A stretch of DNA of 45,764 nt. It comes from Chalciporus piperatus (Eukaryota; Basidiomycota; Agaricomycetes; Boletales; Boletaceae). The notes under the pieces were generated by a model, which saw only the letters and a list, made by a program, of their open reading frames with translations, ran no database searches and had not been told where the DNA came from. Both the position numbers and the translations under genes were made by a program. The stretch covers positions 1 through 45,764 of the forward strand of contig JBBPTG010000197.1 in NCBI GenBank assembly GCA_038093975.1, read 5' to 3'. Positions 22,062 to 32,600 of the stretch are shown piece by piece (within the stretch, counting starts at the first letter, position 1; the number at the start of each line of letters is the position of its first letter).

Positions 22062-23600
22062 ATGTCTCTCTTCATCCCATCCCCGGGTCTGTCTAGGGAA
22101 GACTCGAACAATCTTGGTGGTTTGTATAGTCATTTCTGTATGGTGCTCACCGTCCACTTACTTATACCCGGAAGCACAGTAGTTGAGCGTGGAGATCGGC
22201 CTGGGGATGCCCCATCCGGACCGTGCTATGTCAACCAATTGGCTCCAGAACGACTCTCGCGCGTTTTTCAGTTCGGCATCGCTCTCTGGACAGACTCTGG
22301 CATCGCGGATGGCGTCGCGGATGAACAAGAATTACATCGCGCCCGATTCGCAGCGGCCTGCCGAGTCCCTTTCATGAGCGTCGTTTCCCAGGTTTGTCGC
22401 TACTGGCGTGACGTAGCAATCGCGACCCCGTCTCTCTGGACTTCCATCACAATCGCTCCGCCTACACCATATCACCGCATTGTTTCTTTTCTGAAACGGA
22501 CCGGAGGCCTCCCCATAGACATTGACTGCACGACTCTTTCCTCAAGGGTCTACGCATTGCTGCTTGCACGTGTGCATCGCTGGCGCTCGATGAAAATGAC
22601 ATTCTTGAGATCTGAATCCATGGAGGAATTTCTTAAAGCCGCCTCTCGGTCATCCATTCCTGCCGCTGTCCAACTCACCACTTTGCAACTTCAGCTAGAC
22701 ATGCGTGAACTGCCCAGCAGGAGCGTCGACGAGACCTACCCACCCGAATCATACCTCACTCTTTTCGGTGGGTTAGCGCCGCGCCTCGAACGAATAACGT
22801 TCTGGGCGGTGCATGTAGACTGGAGCCAGCACTGGATCTCCTCCGCACCTAATCTCACACACCTCGACCTCGGATTTCATTTGGAGGAACCTTGCCTGTA
22901 CTGGCCGCAGTTAGTCACCATCTTGCAGGGTTCTCCGAAGCTGAAGAAACTCAGCCTACGTGGCATAGAACCATGGGGAGCACCGCAGGATCCCACGCCC
23001 GATAGTTCAATCCAGCTTCTCGATTTGACCGACCTTGTCCTTGGAGACCCTGCCATCAGTTGTTCTCTTCATCTGCTCTACATGCTTTACGTTCCAGCTC
23101 TCAAAAGTCTTGGTCTCGATTTCATGTACGACGACTACGGCGACATCATCCTACGGATCGCCAGCATCTCCGTGACAGGCCCCGAGCCCGATGCGCTACC
23201 TCGTACTTTGCTCAGCGGTCTCGAAAAGTTCAAGGTCCTCGGCTTGCCCTGTAGAAAAGAAGACGTCGAGACCCTCTACGGAGGGCTTCAGAACATCAAA
23301 TCACTTAACCTTTCCCTTCATGACCTCCCCCACTTCCTCAAGCTCCTCGCGAAGCCTTGCCCGTTGGCAGGACAGGACGTCTGGCTGCCTCGCCTCGAAA
23401 CTGTCTACCTCACGGATGCGTACAGTTGCGCACATATCATCCGAGAGGTACTGCGAGAGCGAGAGAAGTTGGGGTATCCTATCAAATCGTTGTACGTGGA
23501 TAGGTGTTATTCGGCCGATGAAAACTTGCAGTTGAGCAGGCTGAAGGAAGACGTGGAGAGTTTTTCCTTCTACAACGAAGTGTATGCGACAGTTATGTAG
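22062..23600 (+). CDS. F-box-like protein with LRR-type C-terminus
   Basis: A single open frame of 512 residues. An F-box-like stretch near residues 65-130 reads NQLAPERLSRVFQFG, then SQVCRYWRDVAIATPSLW; this is the layout of the large mushroom F-box family, which recruits targets to SCF ubiquitin ligases via Skp1. The rest alternates leucine-rich strands (LTHLDLGF, LKKLSLRG, LKSLGLDF, IKSLNLSL), as in LRR-like substrate domains. A 60-nt stretch near 22121-22180 has intron-like ends and a length divisible by three, so it may be spliced out. An in-frame start codon split by the leader intron (AT at 21993-21994 joined to G at 22055) would add three residues. Targets are unknown. Confidence 0.8.
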   Translation: MSLFIPSPGLSREDSNNLGGLYSHFCMVLTVHLLIPGSTVVERGDRPGDAPSGPCYVNQLAPERLSRVFQFGIALWTDSGIADGVADEQELHRARFAAACRVPFMSVVSQVCRYWRDVAIATPSLWTSITIAPPTPYHRIVSFLKRTGGLPIDIDCTTLSSRVYALLLARVHRWRSMKMTFLRSESMEEFLKAASRSSIPAAVQLTTLQLQLDMRELPSRSVDETYPPESYLTLFGGLAPRLERITFWAVHVDWSQHWISSAPNLTHLDLGFHLEEPCLYWPQLVTILQGSPKLKKLSLRGIEPWGAPQDPTPDSSIQLLDLTDLVLGDPAISCSLHLLYMLYVPALKSLGLDFMYDDYGDIILRIASISVTGPEPDALPRTLLSGLEKFKVLGLPCRKEDVETLYGGLQNIKSLNLSLHDLPHFLKLLAKPCPLAGQDVWLPRLETVYLTDAYSCAHIIREVLREREKLGYPIKSLYVDRCYSADENLQLSRLKEDVESFSFYNEVYATVM

Positions 23601-24119
23601 CGCGGAAGCAAGAGGCATTCAACATTGGTGCACTGTTTTCTGAAAGGGTACGCAAAAGCGAACCTCGGGAAGTACGCGCGGTTCGTGAGGTGTAGTGAGC
23701 AGCGTATGAGCATCTCAGATACCTAAGATTATGCAAATATCATCCATGAGATACTTACTGTAAGAGCGGGGGAAATTGGGTTATCCCATCAAATCCCCCA
23801 TGACACTCCGAAGGGAGACATGTAGAACATTGCTGGGTGCCACGAGGTGCCACGTCACGGCGGAAGCCCTGACGGTCTCTCCATCGGACAAATCTCGGTA
23901 TGGCGCGCCTGATAATGTGACTACACCACGCGAGACATCTTATACATACCGATTCCTATTGGATTCCTACGATGTTTTCAACAACTGATAAAGCCAGGAT
24001 AGTCGCGAATCGTGGTTCCACCCGACAGTCTTTTCCTACTCCCAGCGAGTTGATTGAGCACGCTCGACATCAGCCATCCGGCCTCAATCAGTCTCATTCC
24101 CTATCCTCAGCTGCTCAAT
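23601..24119. other. Spacer between F-box and lactonase genes
   Basis: Contains a short degenerate copy of the F-box gene's 3' end (23727-23805). Beyond that no coding exon is seen. The last 120 nt are C/T-rich and probably hold the leader of the lactonase gene. Confidence 0.45.
23727..23805 (+). pseudogene. Fragment of a second F-box gene 3' end
   Basis: Positions 23732-23800 align by eye to 23428-23496 of the preceding F-box gene: both read through the ATATCATCC...GAGATACT or GAGGTACT stretch and the GTTATCCCATCAAATC or GTATCCTATCAAATC stretch. The fragment is too short and diverged to code. It suggests a former tandem duplicate that has been largely deleted. Confidence 0.5.
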
Positions 24120-25395
24120 ATGGCTCCGGTCAAGATCTTAGCTGGATCGTACACCAATTCGATCTACACCCTCGAGTTTGACCCCACAGGTACATCGTTG
24201 AAGCTTCTCTCCGAAGTCAAAGTCGGCCACCATCCATCATGGATCGAAGCACACCCGTCCGATAGGTCGCTGATCTTCACTGGCCTGGAACAGGCTGACG
24301 GCAAGATCGTCGTGGTAAAGTACGGAAAAGATGGCAAGGGGCAGGTTGTAGAGGAAGCAACATGCTCGAGTGGAGGGGCCGATCCCTGTACTTTGATCGC
24401 GACAGAGAATGAACTCATCATCGGAAACGTGAGTCGAATTTATCTTTCAGACCAACCGTGGACCCAGTCTATCATAATGATCCCCCTCCCTTGGTTCGGC
24501 TACCTAACAATTCTATGGGTTGATGCTAGTATTCCGGAGGTACCTTAGCCACCGTCCCCATCTCCACTAGCCCACCGTACACACGTCCTGCCGAAATTTG
24601 GAAGATGGCTTTTCCATTCGAGCCCGAGAAACCTGGTCGGGACATATCCCGTCAGGAAGCTTCGCATCCACACCAAACCACATTCAACCCTCTGGTCACT
24701 TCTGAGAAGGAGCTCCTCGTCCCCGATTTGGGCTCTGACAAGATATGGCAACTCACCAAGGGTGACGACGGACATTGGACCATCAGGAGCTCCATCGATA
24801 TCGAAGTTGGAGGTGGACCTCGTCATGTCGCAGCATACGGTATGTGGCCTGCTGAACACTCGAGTTACTGTACAGGCCATCTCACCGTCATATCAAAGGA
24901 AATACGTTGTACACACTCCTCGAGCTCACCTCCAAGCTTGCGGCGCATAAATTCGACTCTGCGCAGCAGACGCTGACACATTTGTCCACCGTCTCGCTGC
25001 TCTCTGAGCCCCCCACAAGCGCGATGAAGGCCGCAGAGCTCTTGATCCCCAAACCAAACGAGTCGTTCCCCACTCCTTACATTTACGCTTCGAATCGAGA
25101 AGACCCGAGCCCCGAAGGGGACACGATTGCTATTTTGTCGCTGGAAAAGGGCGAGGAGCACCCAGAACTAGTGGCCGAAGTACGCACGGGGTTGAGACAC
25201 GTGCGTAGCATGGTCTTTGGAGGAGAGGATGACAAGTGGCTAGTCGTTGGTGGTGCTGGAAGTGGTGGTGACGGAGAGGGCGGAGGCGTCAAGATATTCG
25301 AGAGAGTGAATGGGGGTAAGGGATTGAAGCAAATTGCCGAACTCGACAAGAGTATTGGGAACAAGCTCAACCCAACTGCATTCTTGTGGGTATAG
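24120..25395 (+). CDS. Lactonase-family beta-propeller protein
   Basis: About 371 residues from exons 24120-24428, 24530-24839 and 24899-25395; phases agree and the frame is open. The start MAPVKILAGSYTNSIYTLEF is typical of the seven-bladed lactonase family (6-phosphogluconolactonase-like, carboxy-cis,cis-muconate cyclase-like, PF10282). Other family landmarks are HHPSWIEAHP near residue 40, NYSGGT just after the first intron, HPHQTTFNP, VPDLGSDKIWQL and VGGGPRHVA. No signal peptide is visible, so a cytosolic enzyme is likely. The exact substrate cannot be read from sequence; family members act on sugar lactones or on muconate in aromatic breakdown. The neighbouring convergent CoA-transferase gene does not prove a shared pathway. 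Confidence 0.85.
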
Positions 25396-25608
25396 GAATG
25401 GGTTCTTTAGCTTCGCTGGACAAACATGAACGGGAATCAGATGTAGAGCAGAGAGTTTGTGGCCATCCCTCGATACCTGTAACTTGTGCAAAGCCAGAAC
25501 GTAAACCACATACCTTGAAAATCTCAACGACACCCTAAATAGCAATCCACGCTCAGTTAGAATGCAGGTGACGATTGTGTTATTTGGTAGACAAGAACAT
25601 CATCGCGC

Positions 25609-27369
25609 CTACCCAATGATTCCTTCTTCCCTCAACCGCGCAAGCGCTTTTTCGTCTAACCCTAGCTCGTTTATCAGAACATCGTCAGTGTGTTCCCCAA
25701 GGTCGGGACCAGCCCATCTCGTCTTCGCTTCAGAGCCCTCCAAGATTGGGAACACCCCTGGCATTTTGACGTTCCACCCTTTTTCGGCCTCCCCGACCCA
25801 TACATCCTCCACAGCACCACGCGCCTTGACTTGTTCGTTTTCCACTATCTCTTTGACGCCGACTACACGACCAACTGGAACACCGGCCTTGTCTAATGTT
25901 GAAAAGACCTCTTCTGCCGAGCGTACGCTCGTCCATTCAGAAATCGCCCTCTCGATTTCTGCTTGTCGGGTAACGCGGTGATGATTGTGCGCATAATCTG
26001 GACCGATAAGGTCCTCGCGTGCAATGGCACGCATCAGACGTGCATATAGGGTATCGCCATTTGCACCGATGATCATATAGGTTGGGGTAGACGGCGAAGC
26101 GGACGATGGGAGACAGGGGTATGCGTTCGTTGGGACGATCCCGGTGACAGAACTACCAGACGGTCCGCGAATCTGTTGGCAGGAGTTGAGTCATGAAGGG
26201 AGCGAGCCTGTTCTGAGAAGCACAGACCTTTCCTTTCCGGTCATACTCGGGAATGATGCCCTCCATCATGTTGAGCATACTGCAGTGTGGTGTCTAGAAG
26301 GGTTCGCGCTCAATATGACAGCGGCTCACCTTTCCATGATGCTGACATCAACTGTTTGGCCGCTCTTCTCTCCTCTAGCAGCTTTTTTCTGTCTGGAGAG
26401 GAGAGCCAAAACCTAACGCGCAACTGAGCGTCTTCACTGACTCAGGTTACAAAACGCTTACCGTCCCAAAAGCAGCGTGTAGTCCAGCAACCGAGTCCCC
26501 TAGACTGATATTAGGCCTTACGGGAGGCCCAGATAACGAATTTGTGTCGGGATCCACGAAGCCGTTGATGTAGCGAAACCCAGACTCAGCTTCGCAAACG
26601 GATGCATATCCTGGTCTACTCGACCAAGGACCGGTCTGTCCATATCCGCTCACCCGGGTAAATATGAGCGAGGGGTTGAGAGGATGCAACACCGAGGGAC
26701 CCAGACCCCATTTCTCGAGTGCTGGTAGTCGCGTCAGTACAATCTCACACTAGAGGCGTTCACGTGTCCTTACTCCCCGGCTTGAAATTTTCGACAATGA
26801 CATCGCTCTTGACCGCCAGTTGCTTCACCAGCCTTGAATGTGTTGGAATGAACAACGACCACAAGAACGGAAGTCGATGTGTCCACATACGCTCTTCCTT
26901 CATCTTTCCTCAAGTCGATGGCAACGCTCTTCTTGTTCCTGCCTATACTCCGAAACCATGGACTGACGCCGTCAACGTCAAGCTCTCTCCATACTCGTAA
27001 GGGGTCTCCGCCAGTCGGAGGCTCGATTTTGATGACCTCGGCACCGAAGTGGCTGTCGAAAGTAAAAGGTGTGAGTATAGTAGACTCGTTGGCTAGTCAG
27101 TGAATACCCAATACCCGAGAAGCTGTCCACAAAATGGACCAGCGATCAATTGGCCGAGCTCCAAGACCCGAACCCCCGAGAGCGGGAGATCATCCGAGCT
27201 GGAGCCACCCGCATGCGTCGACGTAAATGATCTGTATTCGAAGAGTCTTTAGATTTCACTCGTTTCAGACAAGCGTCTGATGTACTTACCTCGCGACATG
27301 GTGACCAACCCGGACGGCACGGGAGCTTGATATGATCACGACGTTCCTCGGTAACAACAACGAAGCCAT
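25609..27369 (-). CDS. Mitochondrial family III (CaiB/BaiF) CoA-transferase
   Basis: About 458 residues from eight minus-strand exons: 27369-27290, 27231-27115, 27052-26891, 26832-26774, 26721-26462, 26412-26330, 26279-26228, 26172-25609. All phases join into one frame. The start adds an Arg/Ser-rich, acid-free leader (MASLLLPRNVV, then SSSRAVRVGHH) that looks like a mitochondrial presequence. Family landmarks: GVRVLELGQLIAGPFCG, FGAEVIKIEPP, DVIVENFKPGTLEKWG, FTRVSGYGQTGPW and SLGDSVAGLHAAFG, where Asp at about residue 215 is the predicted catalytic acyl-carrying residue. The family moves CoA between carboxylic acids. The leader plus length resemble the SUGCT (succinate-hydroxymethylglutarate CoA-transferase) type, but formyl-CoA transferase-like specificity cannot be excluded. 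Confidence 0.87.
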
Positions 27370-29138
27370 TCAATTGTAATCACAAACTTCCGGGTGGAGA
27401 TTTTGTCGACGACTCGAAAAACAACACTGAACAGCATTCGAGGAGGAGGACACGCTCTCCACTGCGGTTTTACTCGGCTCTATGTGTCAAGTCGAGCATA
27501 ACAGGCTGTCAACACCGTGTGACTTTTACCCCACATCGATCGTCCGTCCGTTGGTTGGTTTCTTCTGAATCTCATCGACATCGACGAACTCTTGTCGGGC
27601 TTCAAATGGGTTCGAAACGCTCATCCGAAATCACCATGTAGTCCCGTTTCTCGGTCGGGTCCACGAACGTTTGTGCTGTGATTACTGAATGACTTACCCA
27701 CTCGATCCTGGCAACTGACTTTCGCCCTGCCAGCGTCTGAGTACTTGGGTGCCTCGACAGTGTCTGTAAGCCATCGTTTATGGTTTTATATATTTCCCCA
27801 AGAGGCTGAAGATATTTCTGGAAGCTATGCATGTAGTACAAATCGATCGGAGGAACAGGGACCTGTCACTTGGCTGACAGAGCCGAATATCCGATGATGG
27901 TGTCTACAAAAAACTTCGACAGTCAAGCTATCAACTCCGCCTCCAATGGTAAGTATTGTTGCTCCAGATTGCTCTTTCAATGTTTGCTATATGGTCGATT
28001 TCTCTGACGTCGCCTGAAATTGTATACATCCCGTCCAAGTCATCTCAACGTCCAGCGTTCAAGTGCATTCAAGCAGATCAAAAAACTGCTAGGTTAGGAC
28101 TCGCAGACGGGGATCCGCAAACCCAGAATAGATATCTCGCTCTGATTCATGCCATCGCACCAATCATGTGCACGACCCACTTCCAAGTGTATGGATGAAC
28201 ATTTGCACAGATCCGGGCCAATTGCTCGCGAGGGTCACAAGTGGGTCACAACACATTGCGACTTAGGCTTTCGCCTGCCGTATCGCGTACCTGCAGATGT
28301 GCTTCGATCGAGTTCGATGTTCCTCGGAACGATCGGTACTTAAAACCCACTAGAGCCTACTAGACTACCTCGGCAATATGCAGTTGGACTCCCGCCCAAA
28401 TGCCCAGGCCCAACGGAAGCATGATCGATGATCATCCTTGCTGATGGGACCTGGGATGGTCTAGACGTCTCCCGATTTGTTGCATTCTCATATTTACAGT
28501 CCGTCCACTCTGGGCTTTGGTTACTTACCCTCGATTACAGGAGTGTGTTGCTTGGCTGATTTAGGATATTTTTGTTTATATCCTCAAGCCAAGACGTTCG
28601 TCATCGGCTCTGAACTGGAATGGTGATATGTGGTGCACATGTGGTGAATATTTGACGTACATGGGTTGATTTTGGGTCTTTCGATGGGGCCGATACGGTC
28701 GAATTTAATCAACGCCGATTACTTCCGGGAGACCGATCGACGAGCAACGATGTTGCGCAGAATCGAAGTTATCCAGAGTTCAAGTTATCCATCCACGCAG
28801 ACCACGCCGACGACTGCACCCGGAAATCACCACATATTTTAGTACTTACGAGCCTGACTGATGGGTCCGACAGGAACATCAAATTTACTAATACCAAATT
28901 GGCCAAAGGTGCCAGTGATCTGCATCGTTTCTGTCGATCTCAGCACACTGAACTCAAATAACGTCGCAACGTGAGTTCAATGAGCTTGACCCGTGTCCAC
29001 CTCCTCAAGTTTATTACCCCACCACCTTCCGGGCCATAATACGGACAAGTTGCGCATGTCGATGACGGAAGATGAGTCGGTTGGCGAGATTTTAGGACAA
29101 AATTCGGCCAAGGTAAGCTAAAGAATTCCTTGGAGCAG
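27370..29138. other. 1.7-kb stretch without a recognisable gene
   Basis: No family was recognised on either strand. A 79-residue minus-strand open frame (27602-27841) and plus-strand frames near 27956-28343 have no domain and are interrupted by stops. An ATG at 29056 opens 19 residues followed by a GTAAGC donor, and could be the first exon of the following membrane protein, but its phase does not fit the next exon I can support. The stretch may hold decayed gene or transposon sequence. Confidence 0.4.
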
Positions 29139-30693
29139 GATCATCACTGAACTGCGCTGGAGTACATGACTAGTAAGCCTCCCTGAGACACTTGGTCTAA
29201 TCAGCCAATTCACCCATTCGAGTAGTCGCTGCCATGGCAGTCCTTGTAAGTAAGCCATAACGTCGTCAAATGCGTCATGTTCAATCCTAAACAGATTTAC
29301 GATTATTGCCTCACGTTCGAGTCAGAGGTTCGAATGACCACGTTGCTTTCGAAGCGCTGACCCACTGTGATGATTCCAGGTAAAATTGATCTGGGACAAG
29401 AGGTGGAATACGACGCGAATAATCTTCATCTTTTCCCGATACATCCCCTTTGCTGGCGCCACTATGACGACATACGGTAAATGACGAACGTTGACGACGA
29501 ATCTAGAAATATGGATTGAGCTCCACACCATAGGTGCGCTTAAGAATCGGGCAGGCCAAGACGTCAGTATTCGTGTATTCCATCATCCGCACTATAGCAC
29601 AAGCTTTACTGAACTATCCTCAGTGCCATCAATTCAACATTGTCTCGAATGGTGAGTTGTATCTTTTCTAGCGTACCACTTGCTGATAGCGCACCCAGCC
29701 CTCCATATAATTAGCATCGCATCTGCAGAAGGTATGCGAATCTGGGCTTGGTCCGAAACATATCTCACCGAGATATTAGGATTACTAGTTGTTCGAACTT
29801 TCGCTTTTTGGGAGCGAAGCAGGCCGGTCTTATATTTTTTACTGTGTTTTGCTTGCGTATGTCGATGCACATGCAATGACGACGTGGGCTCATTGAATAA
29901 CCACAGTTCTGTGTTGCTGGCGCGGTTGGATTCGCGTCACTTGCTAACAGCCATATACATGGTAAGTAAGTTTTCTTGAGCCTGGTGTTCCGCGCTAAAT
30001 TCTGTATTGTAGGCGAATATATAGACCCATCTGGCTGCGTGTTCGAGACGTCCAGGACCACGGCAATCCAGTATGCCTTCCTTACAGTATTCGAATTAGG
30101 TATGTTCCCCTCCGGTTGGACCAACTTCTGCGACTGAACTTCTCCAAAATAGTATTGCTAGGGCTGAATGTTTACCAGTGGCTTCAGTTCTGCGGAAGTT
30201 GGCGCAGCTCGCTTATTGCGAAACTATACTATGATGGGCTACTGTACATGGGGTGCATCATTTGTAGGCATGTTCCCGTCTGCAAACCCTCGTATGGCTG
30301 ACCCGGTGGTTTTCTCATAGCTGTGACTGCATTGAATATCCTCATCTATGGATTCGTTGATGTGAGTCAAGGACGAATAAACTGATAGCACTGACTGACA
30401 TGTTCTAGCTGTCATATACGAACTTGATGGATCTGTGGGTCGTTCTCTGGGAAGCGCTACATTTTCGAATCTGACATTTCCTTTTCGCAAGGCCACAGTT
30501 AGTGTTGCATAGCGTTCTGGCATCCCGGATTCTCTTCAGTTTGCGCAAGAGCCACCAAGCCGAACTCGAGCGTGACTTCGGTGCAGACGTTTTGCTCTCC
30601 GAGATCGCGATAGCCGAAGTTCAAAGCATTCAGAGCAATGCACAGACGTATATAGACGATAGCCCTCATCATGAGGTCTCAACAGTGAAATGA
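29139..30693 (+). CDS. Seven-helix membrane protein, DUF6533-like
   Basis: Multi-exon gene; the 5' end is unresolved. Supported coding blocks, in order: around 29139-29160, 29222-29249, 29295-29328, 29380-29478, 29534-29563, 29624-29650, 29696-29856, 29907-29960, 30013-30100, 30152-30261, 30321-30360, 30409-30433 and 30494-30693 (ends approximate by a few bases). The N-terminal block VLIYDYCLTFESEV plus LIWDKRWN is the DUF6533 signature common in mushroom membrane proteins. Hydrophobic segments follow (ILGLLVVRTFAFW, VLYFLLCFAC, FCVAGAVGFASL, AFLTVFELVLLGLNVYQW, GLLYMGCII, VTALNILIYGF), consistent with about seven helices. The tail is hydrophilic (HQAELERDFGADVLLSE) and probably cytosolic. 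Receptor-like function is possible but not shown. Confidence 0.7.
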
Positions 30694-30789
30694 GATTCCT
30701 CGCGAGCTGCTGTAGACTTGTACGAGGCATAGCTAGTGACGACTCTGCGGCCAGGGAGATGATTGCTTCGTACAGCTGTATACTATATA

Positions 30790-31489
30790 TTATAATGCTT
30801 TCTCTGAGGAGAGTAACCCTAGCAAGGTTTCAGCTCTCTTCGCCGCCTGGTCGGATGGGAAGACAGGATAATCTCTTCCAATGACCTTGCCCCTATGCAG
30901 TAACAGCGTTATCCTCTTGAGCAACCGCATCTCATTCGCAACAAAGGTTGGGAGTTTCAACGCCTCCGTCAACCCGAACCGTTCATCACTTAGGATTGGA
31001 TATGGAAGGTGCAATCTCTCTGCTACTTCTGATTGATAAGCGGTGTCCTGGGTGCTCAGTGCGAAGATGTGCAAGAGAGGGTATGCTGATCGAAGCTGAT
31101 CGATGGAGTCACGAACGGAGCAGAGTTCCTGTTGGCACGTATATTGCAAATGGGCAGTTGGCGCAAGTTCAAGTTATCAGTCAGACATGCAAGCTCGTTG
31201 CACGAATGTGACTACTAACCGGTGTGCATCCCCTCGCGCCGGGTATATCGTCCCAGCCAGGAATATTAGGTACTCCAGGCTGACCTGTTCGAGGGTAGAT
31301 GAACACCAGCACGGGCTGGTCGAAGGAGAGCACTCTGAGGTCTACTGGTGGGCCGGAAGTGGCACATAGTAGAAGAGATTGCGGGAGCTCAGCCCCTGGA
31401 GAGTTGGCATGGAGGTGGTCGGCAAGACCGTCGTCCACTGGGACTGGTAGATCGCTTGGTAGGGACGACCAATCCGAAGGTAGCGACAT
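30790..31489 (-). CDS. PrxQ-like peroxiredoxin (AhpC/TSA family)
   Basis: About 202 residues from exons 31489-31220 and 31128-30790, phase 0. A thioredoxin-fold strand (VLVFIYPRTGQPG) leads into GARGCTP, and the second exon begins ELCSVRD, giving the active-site motif C-TPEL-C. Cys at about residue 88 is the expected peroxidatic cysteine and Cys at about 93 the resolving one, the spacing of the PrxQ/BCP type that reduces hydroperoxides using thioredoxin. The later blocks FALSTQD, LPYPILSDERFGL and LPTFVANEMRLLKRIT are typical of the fold. No presequence is evident, so a cytosolic place is likely. The gene is convergent with the DUF6533-like gene, with only 96 nt between the two stops. Confidence 0.85.
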
Positions 31490-31575
31490 ATCGATGGGTT
31501 GATGATGCTGGCACACGGAGGTGAGATAACGAAGTTGGACTAACCCCAACCAGTGACCTGATCAGTACTCACGGC

Positions 31576-31631
31576 TAGTCTGGTGACCAGCCCGTTCCAG
31601 CCCGTTTATGAACGGGCTGGTCACCAGACTA
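31576..31631. repeat. Short inverted-repeat (MITE-like) element, copy 3
   Basis: A 56-bp segment with a perfect 22-bp inverted repeat (outer 15 bases TAGTCTGGTGACCAG, inner CCCGTTC) around a 12-nt loop. The outer bases are shared with copies at 10192 and 13930, but the surrounding sequence is not, so it is an independent insertion. Confidence 0.7.
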
Positions 31632-32600
31632 ATTGAGTCACAGCAGTGGCCTTTTTCGAGTCTCAGGGATTCTCCTCGCTATTCCGCTATCATTGGACCA
31701 TTGTTTTCTGTGGACAGTGCTTCACTAAGGGAACAGACGGGAAAGCATAATTAAGCAACTCTCTTATCCCTCTGTTTTTTCCCTGGCCAAAACAGACTCG
31801 CATGGAATGGACAGCGCTAATCTTCTCTTCATTAAACGATTCTGTGAACGACGGGAAGATCTGGGCAATTCGAAGCTTGGGCATGCCTCCAGAAATGGAC
31901 TGCTCGACCAGGAGGGACCCCCAAAATACTCATTCGGTTGTGTTGCCCTGCACATAAGCACGTTGCACTTTGGATGCACTCTCATCGTACCTAGGCGTTG
32001 ACTGTTCAACGTTCAAACGTTCAACAGCCATGATCGGGGTTTCGAAAAGATGTGGCAGCTATGCTACGTTTCCAATCTCACCACACACAAAAATCTCACC
32101 ACAAACAAAAGAGTTGTCAGCAACTCTTGATAGTCATTTCATACGCTGAACCATGCATGTACGCGATATGTGCCGCCGACCGCGTCGAGTAGGATGGCGG
32201 ACCGCTGGAAATGATCCCTATCGGCACTACGCAACATGACGGGCGAATTGACGGTCCGGGGGTTTTCTGCCGGGCAATGAGGTACTGGTATCGCTTGAAC
32301 AGTAGGGGAGGATCGTGCAGCGCATCCTGAGGGAGCTGTGTTGATCAGCTGGGGCGAGGATACTTATGGTGACAACGACGGCAATGTAAATGGGTCGTTT
32401 AAATGATAGACGATATTCCTCTTGCTCGACCTGAGCTCCCAAATGGCAGGAGGACGTGGCATGTAGCGCCGGGCATAGATCATGTAGCGCATGCTGAGAG
32501 AATTGTGCGGGTCAACAGACGAGGAAATGGTGAAAACAAGGATCGATACGGGTGCTTAAACAACAAATATATGACCCTGTCTCCTTGGGGACTACTTATC

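Noticed and set aside
27602..27841. 79-residue minus-strand open frame as a small gene
   Set aside because: No recognisable domain, no supporting neighbouring exons, and stops on both sides; kept only as a note in the spacer entry.
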